A stretch of 64,000 nucleotides of DNA from Halalkalicoccus sp. CGA53. Its GTDB lineage: Archaea; Halobacteriota; Halobacteria; Halobacteriales; Halalkalicoccaceae. This document shows positions 1 to 8,193 of the stretch, piece after piece. Position numbers and translations under genes: made by a program. The notes beneath the pieces are model-generated. The model ran no database searches. It saw only the letters and a program-made list of their open reading frames with translations, and was not told the origin of the DNA. Positions within the stretch are counted from its first letter, which is position 1, and each line of letters starts with the position of its first letter. The stretch is taken from positions 2,046,001 to 2,110,000 of the forward strand of contig NZ_CP144125.1 in the NCBI RefSeq assembly GCF_036429475.1. Direction: 5' to 3'.

Positions 1-1
1 C

Positions 2-91
2 CATCTCGCACAATACGCCCATGACGAGGAGTGGTCGATCTCGGTCGATCCCGAGCCGTCGAAACGGGTCCGGGAGGCGATGGACGCATGA
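2..91 (+). CDS. 3' end of a viral protein, cut by window edge
   Basis: An open frame enters from the left edge and ends at 89-91. The visible 29 residues (beginning HLAQYAHDEEW and ending REAMDA) are acidic and look like a genuine haloarchaeal C-terminus. The stop overlaps the next start by four bases (ATGA), as throughout this gene string. Function cannot be inferred from the fragment. Confidence 0.5.
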   Translation, partial: HLAQYAHDEEWSISVDPEPSKRVREAMDA

Positions 92-243
92 ACTCTATCG
101 GGGCCAAAGTATGCACGTCTCGTGGGAGCTGGTTCCCGTGGATCGACTACGCATCAAACGGTCACGCACGTCATCTGGACGTGTTCATCCCGCTCCCGTT
201 TGACCGAGATCTCTGGATCTACTACTCGAGAGGGATCCGATGA
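88..243 (+). CDS. Hypothetical viral microprotein (51 aa)
   Basis: The ATG at 88 overlaps the preceding stop by four bases, and its own stop at 241-243 overlaps the next ATG at 240 in the same way. This chain points to translational coupling in a single transcript. The 51-residue product is rich in aromatic residues (FPWIDY, RDLWIYY) and has no recognised motif. It is supported mainly by its place in the overlap chain; the frame is open further upstream but those starts would overlap the previous gene. Confidence 0.5.
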   Translation: MNSIGAKVCTSRGSWFPWIDYASNGHARHLDVFIPLPFDRDLWIYYSRGIR

Positions 244-458
244 CCGCCGACTCGAACGACGTCGCGGCCTGTCCACACTGCGACGGTACACACTGGAACG
301 CGCGCACGAAGATTCCGAGCTCCGAACCCCGGTATCGGTGTCACGACTGCGGGGAGACGTTCGACGAGATCCGATACCGGCCACCGAGGGACGGCAACCG
401 ATCGGTCTCGGGGCTGGCGAAGGTCCTCCTCGATCTCGGAAAGGAGGCCGACCGATGA
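240..458 (+). CDS. Zinc-ribbon microprotein
   Basis: 72-residue acidic protein. Two Cys pairs, CPHC near residue 12 and CHDC near residue 35, form a four-cysteine zinc ribbon of the kind found in haloarchaeal transposon and virus accessory proteins. The rest (RYRPPRDGNRSVSG then an acidic-basic tail) is short. It overlaps both neighbours by four bases. A role in nucleic-acid or protein binding is likely from the fold alone; no specific function can be assigned. Confidence 0.7.
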   Translation: MTADSNDVAACPHCDGTHWNARTKIPSSEPRYRCHDCGETFDEIRYRPPRDGNRSVSGLAKVLLDLGKEADR

Positions 459-610
459 ACATCTCAGAGGAACGTGTGGTAGAGGTCCTAATATGGGCCA
501 CAGTGGTAATCGTCGCGTGGTCAGCGAGCATAGAGCTCGCGACGTTCTTTTTAGCGGTGATGATTCTCTCCCTTGTTTTGGCTCAGACGCGCCGTGAGGT
601 GGAAACGTGA
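455..610 (+). CDS. Small membrane microprotein
   Basis: The start at 455 is chosen because a strong Shine-Dalgarno-like AAGGAGG sits at 441-447 and the ATG overlaps the previous stop by four bases; a longer upstream reading of the same frame would overlap two real genes. The 51-residue product is almost wholly hydrophobic between residues 10 and 43, enough for one long or two short membrane helices, with a charged C-terminus. Possible holin-like or envelope-associated protein; unproven. Confidence 0.6.
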   Translation: MNISEERVVEVLIWATVVIVAWSASIELATFFLAVMILSLVLAQTRREVET

Positions 611-795
611 CTGCGAGAGACGTCCTGATCCGCCACGGCTCGGTCGAGATCGTCCTCCGCGATCACTACTGGTTCAAAGGCCGAGCCGTCGATCGCATCG
701 GACCCTACGCCGGGCACGACGAACTGCTCCAGCGGATCGGTGAACGTCGCGAGCTCGAGCTCCAGCACGTCTACTCGGTAGGTGATGCTCGATGA
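607..795 (+). CDS. Hypothetical viral protein (62 aa)
   Basis: Starts at GTG 607, overlapping the previous stop as GTGA, and ends at 795 within the next start (ATGA). The product has a mixed alpha/beta look (VLIRHGSVEIVL, then YWFKGRAVDRIG) and no recognisable motif. Coupling with its neighbours on both sides supports expression. Confidence 0.6.
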   Translation: MTARDVLIRHGSVEIVLRDHYWFKGRAVDRIGPYAGHDELLQRIGERRELELQHVYSVGDAR

Positions 796-920
796 GCTAT
801 CCCTGCCCGTACTGCGAGCGCGAGTTAGACAGCTGGTTCTTTTTCGAGCGCCACAAACGCAAGCTCTGTCCGGAGCGCCCGAGCGCCCCGGCACGGAACG
901 GAGCCGAGAATGATGAGTGA
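792..920 (+). CDS. C2HC zinc-finger microprotein (42 aa)
   Basis: A short gene at ATG 792, four bases into the previous stop. The product begins MSYPCPYCERELDSW and carries CPYC at residues 5-8, then FFERHKRKLC, giving a single C-x2-C-x12-H-x4-C zinc finger at the N-terminus. The C-terminus is short and disordered. Many haloarchaeal viruses encode such single-finger microproteins; DNA binding is possible but not shown. Confidence 0.6.
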   Translation: MSYPCPYCERELDSWFFFERHKRKLCPERPSAPARNGAENDE

Positions 921-1155
921 CTCCCCGCTCACCGACCGCGTCGCCCTCAAGGAGCTCACGAACGGCTCGACGCTCGTGTTCTACATCATCAAGTGGTACG
1001 GCCCGATCACCCCCTCGGAGATCGCCGAACGGGCCGGGATGAGTCGGGAGACGGTCTACTCCCGCGCGAACGAACTGAAGCGGCAGAATCTCATCACGTC
1101 CCGACACGGCCATACCTCCGACGCGCGCGAAGTAGTGTACGATATAGTGAGCTAA
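910..1155 (+). CDS. Winged helix-turn-helix regulator (MarR/TrmB-like)
   Basis: 81-residue protein with a clear winged-helix signature: ITPSEIAERAGMSRETVYSR (helix-turn-helix, about residues 35-54) followed by LKRQNLITSRHG (third helix into the wing). It begins at ATG 910 or 913, overlapping the preceding zinc-finger gene, and is the last gene before the late region. A transcription regulator of viral genes is inferred from fold and position. Confidence 0.75.
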   Translation: MMSDSPLTDRVALKELTNGSTLVFYIIKWYGPITPSEIAERAGMSRETVYSRANELKRQNLITSRHGHTSDAREVVYDIVS

Positions 1156-1227
1156 CGCTGTTATTTACGTTCTGGGACACGTCCTGCTGCCCGAGGGCAC
1201 AGTGTAGCCCTTACAGAAGTCAGAGGC

Positions 1228-1288
1228 ACCCGCCCTGACGCGATCCCCACCACCCCAACCCTCGGCCCAACCCCAACACCACCCACCC
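1228..1288. other. C-rich/G-rich tract with G-quadruplex potential
   Basis: The + strand carries successive C-runs at 1229-1231, 1233-1235, 1245-1248, 1253-1256, 1259-1261, 1266-1268, 1271-1274, 1282-1284 and 1286-1288, separated by mostly 1-9 bases. The minus strand therefore has nine G-runs of three or four. It lies in the 183-base gap between the early microprotein genes and the packaging operon and is not coding in either direction as far as I can tell. Confidence 0.55.
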
Positions 1289-1307
1289 TTTCCGTACACG
1301 CTCGGAG

Positions 1308-1321
1308 CCCCGGATCCGGGG
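1308..1321. repeat. Perfect 14-bp palindrome upstream of 1339
   Basis: CCCCGGATCCGGGG is an exact palindrome ending 17 bases before the ATG at 1339. It could be an operator for the packaging operon, part of a terminator for the upstream string, or a hairpin in the mRNA leader. Confidence 0.5.
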
Positions 1322-1338
1322 TTTCCCTATTCATAGCC

Positions 1339-1932
1339 ATGAGCATCTCGAACCCGAACTCCCAGTCAGACCGACCGGAGCGTAGCCCACCAGCACCGAC
1401 GGACCCGTACGTTTCCATACCCGAGGCCCCCTCGCGCGTTTTTACGGCCCTCATCGACGACAACCACCGTGTGTGCTCGCGGTGTTACCTCCGGATTCGA
1501 CGCACCCACGAGTTCCCCTGGGAGGTCGGTCGCAAACACTCCGATTACGTCCGCTACATCTACGAGGATCGCCCGGATCACGACCACGACGTGACCGAGG
1601 TCGGGTTCTACGAGCAGCCGACGCTTCCAGGACGGTGTCCGAAGGACTATCCGCCGCCGAAGACGGGCGCGGCGAACGAGCTGCGCGGCTCACGTCACTG
1701 TGCCTGCTGTGGCGAGTTCGACGCCGAACGGGATCAACCGACACGCTCGACCCGCGAGGCCGTCGACGTCGCGGCGAACATCTCACAGACGCTCGAGGAG
1801 TACGAGATCTCCCATGACTGGGTACTCCTCCTCGAGCTCACGAAGCGGCTCAAGCGCTCTCCCGTCACCTCCGGCGACGATCATGCAACGTTCGAGCGTG
1901 CGGTCGCGAAGGCGATCGAGCGCGTCCGATGA
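1339..1932 (+). CDS. Hypothetical viral protein with Cys pairs (197 aa)
   Basis: First gene after the G-rich tract. The product contains CSRCYLRIRR near residue 47 and CACCGEFDAERD near residue 120, two Cys pairs about 70 residues apart that could form one split zinc site. The C-terminal third (residues 140-195) is predicted helical. No family is recognised. Its place directly before the terminase genes is compatible with a role in packaging initiation or late control (inference). Confidence 0.75.
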   Translation: MSISNPNSQSDRPERSPPAPTDPYVSIPEAPSRVFTALIDDNHRVCSRCYLRIRRTHEFPWEVGRKHSDYVRYIYEDRPDHDHDVTEVGFYEQPTLPGRCPKDYPPPKTGAANELRGSRHCACCGEFDAERDQPTRSTREAVDVAANISQTLEEYEISHDWVLLLELTKRLKRSPVTSGDDHATFERAVAKAIERVR

Positions 1933-1939
1933 GCCCGGC

Positions 1940-2047
1940 ATGAGCTGGACGTGCGCGGGCTGCGAGCGTCAGATCCCGTTCGATCCGTCGGGCGATGAGC
2001 GGACCGAGAGCGGCGACGTCTGCTATCGGTGTCAAGACGATCGGTAA
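1940..2047 (+). CDS. Zinc-ribbon microprotein (35 aa)
   Basis: ATG at 1940, eight bases after the previous stop. The product is essentially one zinc ribbon: CAGC at residues 5-8 and CYRC at residues 28-31. An AT-rich stretch (TAATATAAAAATA) begins at the stop codon and runs up to the small terminase gene. Confidence 0.55.
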   Translation: MSWTCAGCERQIPFDPSGDERTESGDVCYRCQDDR

Positions 2048-2066
2048 TATAAAAATACCATAAGCC

Positions 2067-2645
2067 ATGTTCGGAATCTCGAGGGATGCCACGCCGGACG
2101 CGCCGGTGGGCTCGGCGGACACACGCCGTCTCGTGGCGTTTCACTGGCACTGGACGACCGAGATGACGAACGCCGAGATCGCGACGGCGCTGGGTGTCAG
2201 GGAGCGGACGGTCGACAAGTACCTGTCATCGCCACCCTCGCAGGAGGCAAAGGCGAAGATGGCGGACGTCGAGGCCGGCGTTCGGTACGTCGCGATCGCC
2301 GAACTGAAAGAGCAGCTCCGTTCGGCTGGTCACGCGTCGAAAACCGCTGAGTGTCCCGTAAAGGTATGGGCCGACGACGACGGGAACCTCAACGTCAAAG
2401 ACGAGTACGACGACGAGACCGGTGAGGTCGTCGATAAGTATGTCGTGCCAGATACAATCGAGATCGGGCCGGATGAGAAAGCGCGGTATTTCCGGCGAGA
2501 GGAAGCTCGAGAGATCATCGATCTGCTGACCGACATCGTCGGGGCGAAAGCCGCCGAGCGCCACAAACACGAACACTCAGGAGAGGGCGGCGGACCGATC
2601 GAGGTAGTCATAAATGACAGCATCGTCACAAGCGACGACAGTTGA
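2067..2645 (+). CDS. Terminase small subunit-like protein
   Basis: 192 residues. The N-terminal part holds a helix-turn-helix, EMTNAEIATALGVRERTVDK (about residues 31-50), typical of viral small terminases that recognise the packaging site. A charged middle follows and then a helical segment, ARYFRREEAREIIDLLTDIV, with an acidic tail. It overlaps the large-terminase gene by 32 bases. Assignment rests on the fold and strict synteny, since small terminases diverge beyond recognition. It would bind viral DNA and load the large subunit. Confidence 0.7.
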   Translation: MFGISRDATPDAPVGSADTRRLVAFHWHWTTEMTNAEIATALGVRERTVDKYLSSPPSQEAKAKMADVEAGVRYVAIAELKEQLRSAGHASKTAECPVKVWADDDGNLNVKDEYDDETGEVVDKYVVPDTIEIGPDEKARYFRREEAREIIDLLTDIVGAKAAERHKHEHSGEGGGPIEVVINDSIVTSDDS

Positions 2646-3939
2646 ACTCAACCACCAGTGGACGACCTATCAGGCGGACACGCTCCGGGCGATCCACTCC
2701 GGTGAGTACGACCTCGTCGTCCTTCGGACGGGCTACGGGGGTGGGAAGTCGGTGCTGGGCTCGAGGTGGATCCATCGGACGGCACTCCAGCGTGGCGGCG
2801 AGTACCTCGTCCTCGCCCCGGACTTCGCGAAGGGCGGTCCGGCGACCTACCGCGTGTTCTTCGACGAACTCCCGGGTGAGAACACCGTCCCGAACGATGC
2901 GGCGGGCGATCCGGAGAACTCGCCGATCGTCGCGGGGTACAACGCGAACGAGAAGCGGCTGACGTACACCAACGGAGCCGTCGCCCGGCTCGGGTCGGCC
3001 GATAAGTGGAACCGGTACGCCGGCTCCGAGTTCAACGGCATCTGGGGGGACGAGCCGGCACACTACGACACGACGAACCTGTACGACCTCCACGAGATGC
3101 TCGTTTCACGCCAACGGACCGAGGCGGGGCCGAACGTCACGTTGTGGACGTCCACGGGCGCGGGGTTCAACCAGTACTACGACATCACGGAGCGGAAGGT
3201 GGACGAGGACGGCGAACCCCTACCGTGGGCGGATCGCATGGAGGTGATCGTCGGGTCGTCGCTCGACAACCCGTTCCTCTCGGAGAAAGAGAAGATGCTC
3301 GCACAGTTCGAGGGGACGCCTCGGGAGGCACAGGCGCTTCACGGCGGGTTCGCCGCTGCGCAGGGTCTCGTCTACCCCTCGTTCTCTCGCGAGCGGAACG
3401 TTGTCGCCGAATCAGAGGCGTGGGACCTCGTCTCGGGCGACTGGCGGATCTACGGCTACGACCACGGCTGGGCGGATCCCCGCGTCGTCCTCGAGATCGC
3501 GAAAACGAGCTACGATCAGTACATCGTCGTCGACTCGTTCTACCGATCCGAGACGAAGTACCAGAAGGCGGTCGACTGGCTCCGAGACAACGAGAAACCG
3601 GTCGGGACGATCCACTCGGAGACCGAACCGGAGCACCAGGAGGCATTCCGTTCGGCGGGCTACCCCTGCGAGGGAGCGATCAAGGACCTCGACGAAGGGA
3701 TCGCGCTCGTCCGGCAGTTCGTCGACGTCGATCACGAGGAGCGGCCGGGCCTGCTCGTCTCGGATCGGTGCGTCGAGCTGGTCCAGGAGTTCATGAGCTA
3801 CAAAGAGGAGCACGTCGGGAAGTCGGTCGCCGAGGACCACGCACTCGACGCTCTCAGGTACGCTCTGATGGGTGACAACTTCTCGCAGACGAAACCCACG
3901 ACCGTCAGATACCACGGCTCGCGCCCGGAGGATATGTAA
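2614..3939 (+). CDS. Terminase large subunit (packaging ATPase-nuclease)
   Basis: 441 residues, usual length. Walker A is RTGYGGGKS at residues 38-46; a Walker B-type segment GIWGDEPAHY follows near residue 143, and STGAG (near 183) fits coupling motif III. The C-terminal RNase H-like nuclease has its first acidic site in YGYDHGWADP (near residue 285) and a later one in AEDHALDALRYAL (near residue 412). The enzyme cuts concatemeric DNA and pumps it into proheads through the portal, which is encoded next. The start at 2614 lies inside the small-subunit gene. Confidence 0.93.
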   Translation: MTASSQATTVELNHQWTTYQADTLRAIHSGEYDLVVLRTGYGGGKSVLGSRWIHRTALQRGGEYLVLAPDFAKGGPATYRVFFDELPGENTVPNDAAGDPENSPIVAGYNANEKRLTYTNGAVARLGSADKWNRYAGSEFNGIWGDEPAHYDTTNLYDLHEMLVSRQRTEAGPNVTLWTSTGAGFNQYYDITERKVDEDGEPLPWADRMEVIVGSSLDNPFLSEKEKMLAQFEGTPREAQALHGGFAAAQGLVYPSFSRERNVVAESEAWDLVSGDWRIYGYDHGWADPRVVLEIAKTSYDQYIVVDSFYRSETKYQKAVDWLRDNEKPVGTIHSETEPEHQEAFRSAGYPCEGAIKDLDEGIALVRQFVDVDHEERPGLLVSDRCVELVQEFMSYKEEHVGKSVAEDHALDALRYALMGDNFSQTKPTTVRYHGSRPEDM

Positions 3940-3942
3940 CAC

Positions 3943-5484
3943 ATGGGACGAATCTCACGCGGGCTCGAAGCCCTCTCGGCCCGCCTCAAGCAGAACGTCG
4001 AGACGCGACAGCGACGCCCCCGGTTCAGCATCAGATCCGGCGACCTCGAGGTGGTCGACCCCGGTGAGAACATCTACGACTACTGGCAGACGGTCGAGAA
4101 CACTCCGATCGTCCGAACCTCGCTGCTGAACTTCGCCTACGACGTCACCGAACCGGGGCTGAAACTCGACGGACCGGATCGGGCGATCAACTATCTCGAA
4201 GATGAGTGGATCCCGCAGGCGGGGATCGTTGCAGGGGAGCGTCACAAGCCGTTCGAGCCGCTGCTTGCGCAGTCGGTGGTCCAGCGCTGGGGCCGAGGCG
4301 GTATGATGGTCGAGCACGTCCGGGACGACCCGGAGGACGCCAACAGTACGATCACGGGCGTCAACCCGATCCGACCGGAGACGGGCAAGTTCGTCACGCT
4401 GCCGAACAAACAGATACTCGTTGAGCCGTCGGATATCGAAGACGGCCTGGTCGACGCGCAGACGGTCCACGAGACGAAGCGGGGGGAGCCCGCGGCGTTC
4501 ATCCAGTGGCATCCGGACGCGCTACGGCCACACAAGGACCGCGAGACGGTCCCGCTATCGGCTAACGACTTCACGCGCTCGGTGTTCGACCCCGGCCTCG
4601 GGACGGAGCAGCTCGACGGCGTCTGGGGCAACCCGATCACGGAGACGATCGACGACGACGTCGCCGGCCTGAAGAACATCCTCCGCTCGACCGAGAAGGT
4701 CGTTCTGACGAAAGGTGGCGGCCTCTGGGACGTCTCGTTCGGGCACGAGACACTCGAGTGGGAAGACGAGGAGGGAAAGCACGCCGAGATCTTCATGTGG
4801 TCGAAGGAGAGCCAGGACGAGTACGTCGAGGAGATGGAGGACCCCGACCCCGGGGCGATGATGTTCCACGACGGGGCGATCGAGCTCGACAACCTCGCCT
4901 CGGAGGTCCCCGACGTCATCCCACACCTCGAGTTCTACGTGAGCAATATCACGAGTGCGCTGCCGACGCCGCTGTTCGTCGTCGGGTTCGAGGAAGGGAT
5001 CAACCAGTTCGTCACTGAGCGCCAGGACAAGCGCTACCAGCTGTTCATCAACCGCGAGCGAAAGGAACTCGGCGAGTTCGTCACCCAGCTCTTCCGGACG
5101 GTCGTCGAGACGAACCTCGGCATCGACGCGACCGACCTGACGGCCCGCGTCGAGCCACCGGAGGAAGCGTCGCCGATCCTCTCGCTGACCGTCGAGGAGC
5201 TCGAGAAGGGCGTCCTCTACACCGAGATGCTCCAGAACGTCGCCGGGAATCGCGACCCCTACGAACTCATCGACGACGATCCGCTGTTCGAGCAGATCCT
5301 GATGCTCGATCCCGAGACGCAGCGCGACATCGACGAGGACGTCGTCAGCGCCGAGGACGAGGAGGTCCAGGAACAGATCGCGGAGCTTCGGGAGGCGATC
5401 CAGGGCGACGGCGGAGAAGAAGGGCAGCCGCCCCAGGACCCGCCCCAACAGCCGCCACAGCCCCCCACCGAGGCGGACGACTAA
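3943..5484 (+). CDS. Portal protein
   Basis: 513 residues, usual length for the SPP1/HK97-type portal family. It begins with a basic N-terminus, has central segments typical of portals (for example DYWQTVENTPIVRTSLLNFA and NQFVTERQDKRYQLFINRER, the long wing/crown helix), and ends in a Gln/Pro-rich disordered tail. It lies directly after the large terminase and before the Mu-F-like protein. Twelve copies would form the DNA channel at one capsid vertex. Confidence 0.88.
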   Translation: MGRISRGLEALSARLKQNVETRQRRPRFSIRSGDLEVVDPGENIYDYWQTVENTPIVRTSLLNFAYDVTEPGLKLDGPDRAINYLEDEWIPQAGIVAGERHKPFEPLLAQSVVQRWGRGGMMVEHVRDDPEDANSTITGVNPIRPETGKFVTLPNKQILVEPSDIEDGLVDAQTVHETKRGEPAAFIQWHPDALRPHKDRETVPLSANDFTRSVFDPGLGTEQLDGVWGNPITETIDDDVAGLKNILRSTEKVVLTKGGGLWDVSFGHETLEWEDEEGKHAEIFMWSKESQDEYVEEMEDPDPGAMMFHDGAIELDNLASEVPDVIPHLEFYVSNITSALPTPLFVVGFEEGINQFVTERQDKRYQLFINRERKELGEFVTQLFRTVVETNLGIDATDLTARVEPPEEASPILSLTVEELEKGVLYTEMLQNVAGNRDPYELIDDDPLFEQILMLDPETQRDIDEDVVSAEDEEVQEQIAELREAIQGDGGEEGQPPQDPPQQPPQPPTEADD

Positions 5485-5487
5485 CCG

Positions 5488-6501
5488 ATGTCGACGCGCT
5501 CACCGGTCCACGACCTCCTGAGCCCCTGCTGGGACGGCCCGTCACCCGGCGCGGGGCCGGAGTACGCTCGCCACCCCGACCTCGAGGCGTTCGCGACCGA
5601 CCACGCGATCGGGCATCACGTCCGGAATCACTTCGTCGCCCACGGCACCGGCGCCGGCCACGGCACCGGGATCGAAGCGCTCGCGAACGACCTGCCTCAC
5701 AAACAGGAGACGCACTACTCGAAGTACGCCCAGAACCTCCGGGGCGCGTTGAAGCGGATCCGGATCGCGGCGACCGAGGCGATCGTCGAGGAGGACATCT
5801 TCGGGCTCGAGACCGAGGCGCTGGTCTCGCCGCCCGGATCCTTCGACTTCTCGCGTGATAGTGAGAAGGAAGCTGCGTTTCGCGAGTGGCTCGACCGCCA
5901 GCTCGAGGACGACATCCTCACCGAGTGGGGCGGGGAGAATACCTACATCTCCTCGTCTTATCAGCGGGCGATCACCGACGCCGATAGCGACCTCCGCCGG
6001 GCGTTTCGCGAGCACGACGTCGATCTCTTGGATGTGCCCGACGCGGACACGCCGGCGGCGTCGGTCGTCCGGTCGGGGATCCACGAGGACGCGATGCAGG
6101 ATCTCTTCGAGCGGAACTTCCGCGCGCTCGAGGGCTTCACGGACGAGCTCGGGTCGGACCTCTCGCGAGAGCTGCTCGACGGCTTCTCACAGGGCGAGGG
6201 GCCACGGGACATCGCCACGCGGATCCGAGACACCGTCGGGAAGGCGTCGGATGGGCGCCACACCGGCTACACCGGCCGGGCGACGACGATAGCTCGCACG
6301 GAGGTGATGAACGCGCACCACGTGGCAACGACGAAGCGCTACGAGGAGTTCGGCGTCACCCAGGTCGAACCGCTCCTCTCACCCGGCGCGTGCGATCAGT
6401 GCGTCGACCTCTCGAACGAGGCGCCGTGGTCGCCCGAGGAGGCGCGCGGGCTGTATCCAGCCCACCCGAGTTGTGTCTGCGCACTAACGATAGCGACCTG
6501 A
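5488..6501 (+). CDS. Mu gpF-like minor head protein
   Basis: 337 residues. The C-terminal domain is diagnostic for the Mu-F/SPP1 gp7 family: IARTEVMNAHHVATTKRYEE near residue 270, then CDQCVDLS and HPSCVCAL, a Cys/His cluster at the end. The N-terminal half is helical. Such proteins bind the portal and are carried in the head, where they assist assembly or DNA ejection. It starts four bases after the portal stop. Confidence 0.88.
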   Translation: MSTRSPVHDLLSPCWDGPSPGAGPEYARHPDLEAFATDHAIGHHVRNHFVAHGTGAGHGTGIEALANDLPHKQETHYSKYAQNLRGALKRIRIAATEAIVEEDIFGLETEALVSPPGSFDFSRDSEKEAAFREWLDRQLEDDILTEWGGENTYISSSYQRAITDADSDLRRAFREHDVDLLDVPDADTPAASVVRSGIHEDAMQDLFERNFRALEGFTDELGSDLSRELLDGFSQGEGPRDIATRIRDTVGKASDGRHTGYTGRATTIARTEVMNAHHVATTKRYEEFGVTQVEPLLSPGACDQCVDLSNEAPWSPEEARGLYPAHPSCVCALTIAT

Positions 6502-6517
6502 ACCCGAGACCGAGACC

Positions 6518-7795
6518 ATGACAGTCACAGATACAGCGGAGGTCCTGAGCGACGGGTCGGCCGTCGTGGAACAGCCCGCCGACGCGGAGGCGAACCAGCT
6601 CCGAGTGCGGGGGATGCTCATCCCCGAGGGAGCGATCTCGGAGGGGATGAGCGGGAAGCCTACCCGGTGGCCCGGCGACGTCCTCGAGGACGCTGCCGAT
6701 CGGGAGGTGTTCGTCGGCAAGCCGATCACGATCCCGCCGGACTGGGACCCCGAGCAGCACGTCGGCGTCACTCGGACCGACGTCGGTGTCGAGATCGAGT
6801 CGGGCGTGACGTTCGAGGACAAGGTCGGTGAGATCGAGTCGACGCGCTACGAATCCGGCGAGGGACTGTTCTTCGAGGGCTTCATCGCCGATTCGTACGC
6901 CGGCGACCTCGTTCAGCGAGCGCTCGCGCAGATCTCGCCGGTGATGTTCCGGTCGGTCGAGGAGGTCGACGCCGACGGCACCGACTACGACGAGCTATAC
7001 GAGGCTCGACAGATCGGGAGCGTCCGCGATCTCGGCCTGGTCCCTGACGGCGGGATGCCGGGCAACCATATCGAGGCGATGAGCGCGTTCTACGCAGAGG
7101 CACTGTCAGCACGCTTCGACTCTGACGAGCCGGCGGATACCGGCATCGGCAGCGGTAGCGGAGACGGCCCGGAAGGGGATGACGACCCATCGGCAGAGGG
7201 TCAGACCACTTCGGGAGCGGACGGCAGCGGCGATGCGGATGCGGACACCACAGGTCAAACCATGACTGACGAAGACGACTACACGGAAGAAGAGCTCGAG
7301 GTGCTGCGGCAGCTCCCCCGATACGAGGAGCCGGTCCTCGTCGAGCGGGCGGATGCCGAAGCGCTCTCGCGCGCGGATGAACTGCTCGCGGCGGCTGACG
7401 ACGTCGACGGTGATGTCGAAGTGGTCGCTGCGGATGACTACGAGGCGCTCCAGAGCCACGTCGAGACGATCGACGGCCAGCTCGGTGGCGTGCTGACCGA
7501 GACCTTCGGGCTGAACGAGAAGGCCGTCGAGGCCATGTCGTTCGAGGCGAAGGTAGCGGCACTCGAGAACGACGAGGGCGAACTCTCGCTTGAGGCACTC
7601 TCACAGACGCCGGAGACCGGCGGTTCGGGTGGAGAGCCGAACGACGACAGTCCGAGTGAGGAGTCACTCGACGAGGCACGTGCACTCCAGCGCGACATCG
7701 AGGCGCTCGGCTCCTCGGCACCGGAGACACTCAAGACGCGGGTCACGGAGCTCACCGATGCCGAGAGCTACGATGAGGCCGTGGAGGTGCTCTAA
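6518..7795 (+). CDS. Probable prohead protease-scaffold fusion
   Basis: 425 residues in the position normally held by the capsid protease and scaffold. Residues 1-195 look like a folded beta-rich domain (LRVRGMLIPEGAISEG; FFEGFIADSYAGDLVQRALA; then a PVMFRSVEEVD segment). An acidic Gly/Ser/Asp linker follows at about residues 205-250. Residues 255-425 are acidic and helical, as in scaffolds. An in-frame ATG at 7262 starts exactly at the scaffold-like part (MTDEDDYTEEELEV). Protease identity is inferred from synteny; I cannot point to catalytic residues with confidence. Confidence 0.6.
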   Translation: MTVTDTAEVLSDGSAVVEQPADAEANQLRVRGMLIPEGAISEGMSGKPTRWPGDVLEDAADREVFVGKPITIPPDWDPEQHVGVTRTDVGVEIESGVTFEDKVGEIESTRYESGEGLFFEGFIADSYAGDLVQRALAQISPVMFRSVEEVDADGTDYDELYEARQIGSVRDLGLVPDGGMPGNHIEAMSAFYAEALSARFDSDEPADTGIGSGSGDGPEGDDDPSAEGQTTSGADGSGDADADTTGQTMTDEDDYTEEELEVLRQLPRYEEPVLVERADAEALSRADELLAAADDVDGDVEVVAADDYEALQSHVETIDGQLGGVLTETFGLNEKAVEAMSFEAKVAALENDEGELSLEALSQTPETGGSGGEPNDDSPSEESLDEARALQRDIEALGSSAPETLKTRVTELTDAESYDEAVEVL

Positions 7796-8182
7796 ATGGC
7801 ACGACTCCCACAGGCCGCCGCCGCGGCGTTCAACCGTGCGCGGACGGTCACGTACGAGGCCGGCGAAGCACTCGAAGCCTACCAGGCGGTCGCGATCGAC
7901 GCCGGTGCCGCGGTCGCTGCAGGAGATGGAGATCACGCTCTCGGCGTCGTCGCGAAGGACGCCGATGCTGGCGACAACGTGACGGTCGCGGTCGACGGCG
8001 CGGTGCCGGCGTTCGTTGCTGACGCAGTCGTCGCCGGCGAGCAGCTCGGATCGAGCGCCGAAGCGGGCGAACTCGCGGCTGGCGACGGACACTTCACCGC
8101 CCTCACCGACGCTGGCGATGCGGCCGGACTGTCGCACGGAGGCGACTTCGGCGCCGGCATCGCGATGGTGAACATCCACTGA
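7796..8182 (+). CDS. Capsid decoration/stabilisation protein (DUF2190-like)
   Basis: 128-residue, Ala/Gly/Asp-rich beta protein beginning immediately after the scaffold stop and ending 11 bases before the capsid gene. Segments such as EALEAYQAVAIDAGAAVAAG and DALGVV-type strands resemble small decoration proteins that trimerise on the capsid surface. Position between scaffold and capsid gene supports this. No catalytic motif is seen. Confidence 0.65.
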   Translation: MARLPQAAAAAFNRARTVTYEAGEALEAYQAVAIDAGAAVAAGDGDHALGVVAKDADAGDNVTVAVDGAVPAFVADAVVAGEQLGSSAEAGELAAGDGHFTALTDAGDAAGLSHGGDFGAGIAMVNIH

Positions 8183-8193
8183 GGTGACGATAC

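Noticed and set aside
2045-2057. TATA-like element before the small terminase gene
   Set aside because: Transcription would start after ATG 2067, so it does not fit as promoter for that start.
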